From Synergistaceae bacterium (lineage in GTDB: Bacteria; Synergistota; Synergistia; Synergistales; Aminobacteriaceae): a stretch of DNA of 16,235 bases. Positions within the stretch are counted from its first letter, which is position 1, and each line of letters opens with the position of its first letter. The notes below the pieces were generated by a model. It saw only the letters and a list, made by a program, of their open reading frames with translations, did no database searches and was not told the origin of the DNA. Positions 14,666 through 16,235 of this stretch are shown piece after piece. A program made the translations under genes and the position numbers. The stretch covers positions 1-16,235 of the forward strand of contig WRKN01000039.1 in assembly GCA_009778055.1 (NCBI GenBank), written 5' to 3'.

Positions 14666-16235
14666 ATGGCCTATGATTTCCAAAATATAGAGACGAAGTG
14701 GCAAAAAATATGGCAGGAGCGGCGGTGCTTCGAGGCGGAGACAAATACCGCGGAGCCGAAGTTCTACTGCCTGGAGATGTTCCCGTACCCAAGCGGCGCG
14801 CTGCACATGGGGCACGTGCGCAACTATTCGATGGGAGACATGCTGGCGCGCTTTCTCCGCAAGAAGGGAATGAACGTTCTGTACCCCATGGGCTTCGACG
14901 CCTTTGGGATGCCCGCGGAGAACGCCGCCATCAAATATAAAACAAAGCCCCACGAGTGGACGTGGAACAACATCGAGGAGATGACAAGCCAGCTCAAGCG
15001 GATGGGTTACAGCTACGACTGGAGGCGGCGCGTCGAGAGCTGCAACCCCGACTACTACCGCTGGAACCAGTGGATTTTCCTTCAGATGTATAAAAAGGGC
15101 CTGGTCTACCGTAAGAACTCCCCGGTCAACTGGTGCGAGCCGTGCGGGACGGTGCTCGCTAACGAACAGGTCGTCAACGGCGGGTGCTGGCGCTGCGCCA
15201 CGCCGGTCGTCAAGAAAAGCCTGGAGCAATGGTTCATAAAAATCACCGATTACGCCCAGGAACTGCTGGACAACATCGACTCGCGGCTGACGGGCTGGCC
15301 GGAGAGAGTCCGTATAATGCAGCGCAACTGGCTGGGCCGCTCGGAAGGCGCCAGGCTGTATTTCAGGGTAAACGAGCTGGACTACACCATAGAAGCGTAC
15401 ACCACGCGATTCGACACCGTGTACGGCATAACCTTCATAGCCCTCGCGCCGGAACACGAGCTTGTGGGGGCTATGATCGCCAAACTGTCCGAGAACGGCT
15501 CTGACGCCGCGGCGAAAGAAATGTCGGACTTCGTCGCCAAATGCGTCTCTCAAAGCGCAATCGAGCGCTCCGCCGCGGGGGGCGAGAAACTTGGCTTTCT
15601 GACGCCCTTCACCGGAGTTCACCCGGTGACGAAAGAGCCTGTTCCCATATGGATAGCCAATTATATTTTGACGGACTACGGCACGGGGGCCATCATGGGC
15701 GTTCCCGCCCACGACCAGCGAGACTTTGAATTCTGCCGGAAGTACGGGATAAAAGTCGTCCCGGTCATTCAGCCCGAGGCAGGCGAACTCCTGGACGGGG
15801 ACACGATGAAAGCCGCGTTTGAGGACGACGGTGTGAGCTTCAGCTCCGGGCAGTTCGACGGGCTGCCAACCCCGGAAGCCATCCGGCGGATGATCGACTG
15901 GGGCGAGAAAGAGGGCTATTGTAAGCGTGAGGTTAACTTCCGCCTGCGCGACTGGCTGATTTCACGCCAACGCTACTGGGGTACGCCGATTCCCTTTGTG
16001 CACTGCCCGAAATGCGGCATGGTTCCAGTGCCGGAAGAAGAGCTGCCCGTCCTGCTGCCGGAGGACGTTACGGTCACGGACGTCGGGCGCTCGCCGCTGC
16101 TGGACATGCCGGAGTGGCTCGAAACCGTTTGCCCGTCCTGCGGCGGGGAGGCGCGGCGCGGGGGCGACACGAAGGGCCCGTTTTTTCTCTCGGCCCGGTA
16201 ACTTCACGGCTTCTGTTTTCCCGAGTTTGGCCAAG
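14666..16235 (+). CDS. leuS: leucyl-tRNA synthetase, N-terminal ~60 percent, cut by window end
   Basis: LeuRS charges tRNA(Leu) with leucine. Visible parts: the class I catalytic start with the HIGH-type motif HMGH (47-50, in PYPSGALHMGHVRNYS); zinc-ribbon cysteines 157, 160, 174 and 177; the CP1 editing domain (about 220-420) with TTRFDT and GVPAHDQRDFEF (editing Asp350/Asp353); then LRDWLISRQRYWGTPIP and a second Cys cluster (447, 450, 489, 492). The KMSKS motif and anticodon domain lie beyond the window; full-length enzymes are about 800-870 residues. ATG 14666 has GAGGAG at 14654-14659. From about 16157 the sequence departs from the family, where DTMDTFVDSSWYF-like residues are expected, and an in-frame TAA occurs at 16199-16201. 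The family-like FC-PEF pattern resumes afterwards, so I read the stop as probable sequence error, not a real end. Confidence 0.93.

Noticed and set aside
14600..15712. A 370-codon open frame on the minus strand opposite leuS
   Set aside because: It lies wholly opposite a conserved LeuRS region, and its product is rich in His, Arg, Val and Ala with no recognisable domain, typical of a shadow frame.
1..16235. CRISPR array, tRNA or rRNA genes
   Set aside because: No regularly spaced direct repeats and no tRNA-like or rRNA-like stretches were seen on either strand.

Overview
This is bacterial chromosomal DNA. Ribosome binding sites are strong (GGAGG-type), genes are tightly packed, and coding regions are moderately GC-rich. 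The housekeeping genes (carB, pgi, leuS) are ordinary bacterial forms. Cytoplasmic hybrid kinases, a FIST protein, an IS66-type element and a PIN/small-protein pair would fit an anaerobe such as a Synergistota or clostridial lineage. That placement is a weak impression from protein style, not a demonstrated assignment.

Layout. (1) 1-969 is accessory DNA. The N-terminal part of an IS66-family transposase runs off the left edge on the minus strand. It abuts the C-terminal remnant of a PIN-domain gene, which overlaps by one base a small conserved-looking ORF. (2) 1077-6413, minus strand: complete carB, followed downstream by a receiver-PAS-histidine kinase-receiver protein. (3) 6414-6649 is a divergent intergenic region with promoter candidates for both directions and an inverted repeat in the carB leader. 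(4) 6650-13182, plus strand: a compact three-gene signalling cluster made of a FIST-domain sensor, a PAS-HisKA-HATPase-REC-HPt hybrid kinase, and a kinase with the same HisKA-HATPase-REC-HPt chassis fused to an RbsA/MglA-type sugar ABC ATPase. (5) 13240-14625: pgi. (6) 14666-end: leuS, cut by the window edge, with a last ~80 bases that look corrupted.

How the genes may work together. The FIST protein and the two HPt-bearing kinases are spaced 42 and 14 nt apart, each with its own ribosome binding site, so they are probably one operon. The two kinases share a C-terminal ~615 residues that are about two-thirds identical by eye, so they are duplicates with different inputs (PAS versus ABC ATPase). 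None of the three hybrid kinases has a recognisable membrane segment or a DNA-binding output domain, so the final response regulator lies outside this window. The ABC ATPase-kinase fusion is the most unusual object here. An attractive but unproven idea is that it reads the state of a sugar permease, or of ATP, and feeds it into the phosphorelay.
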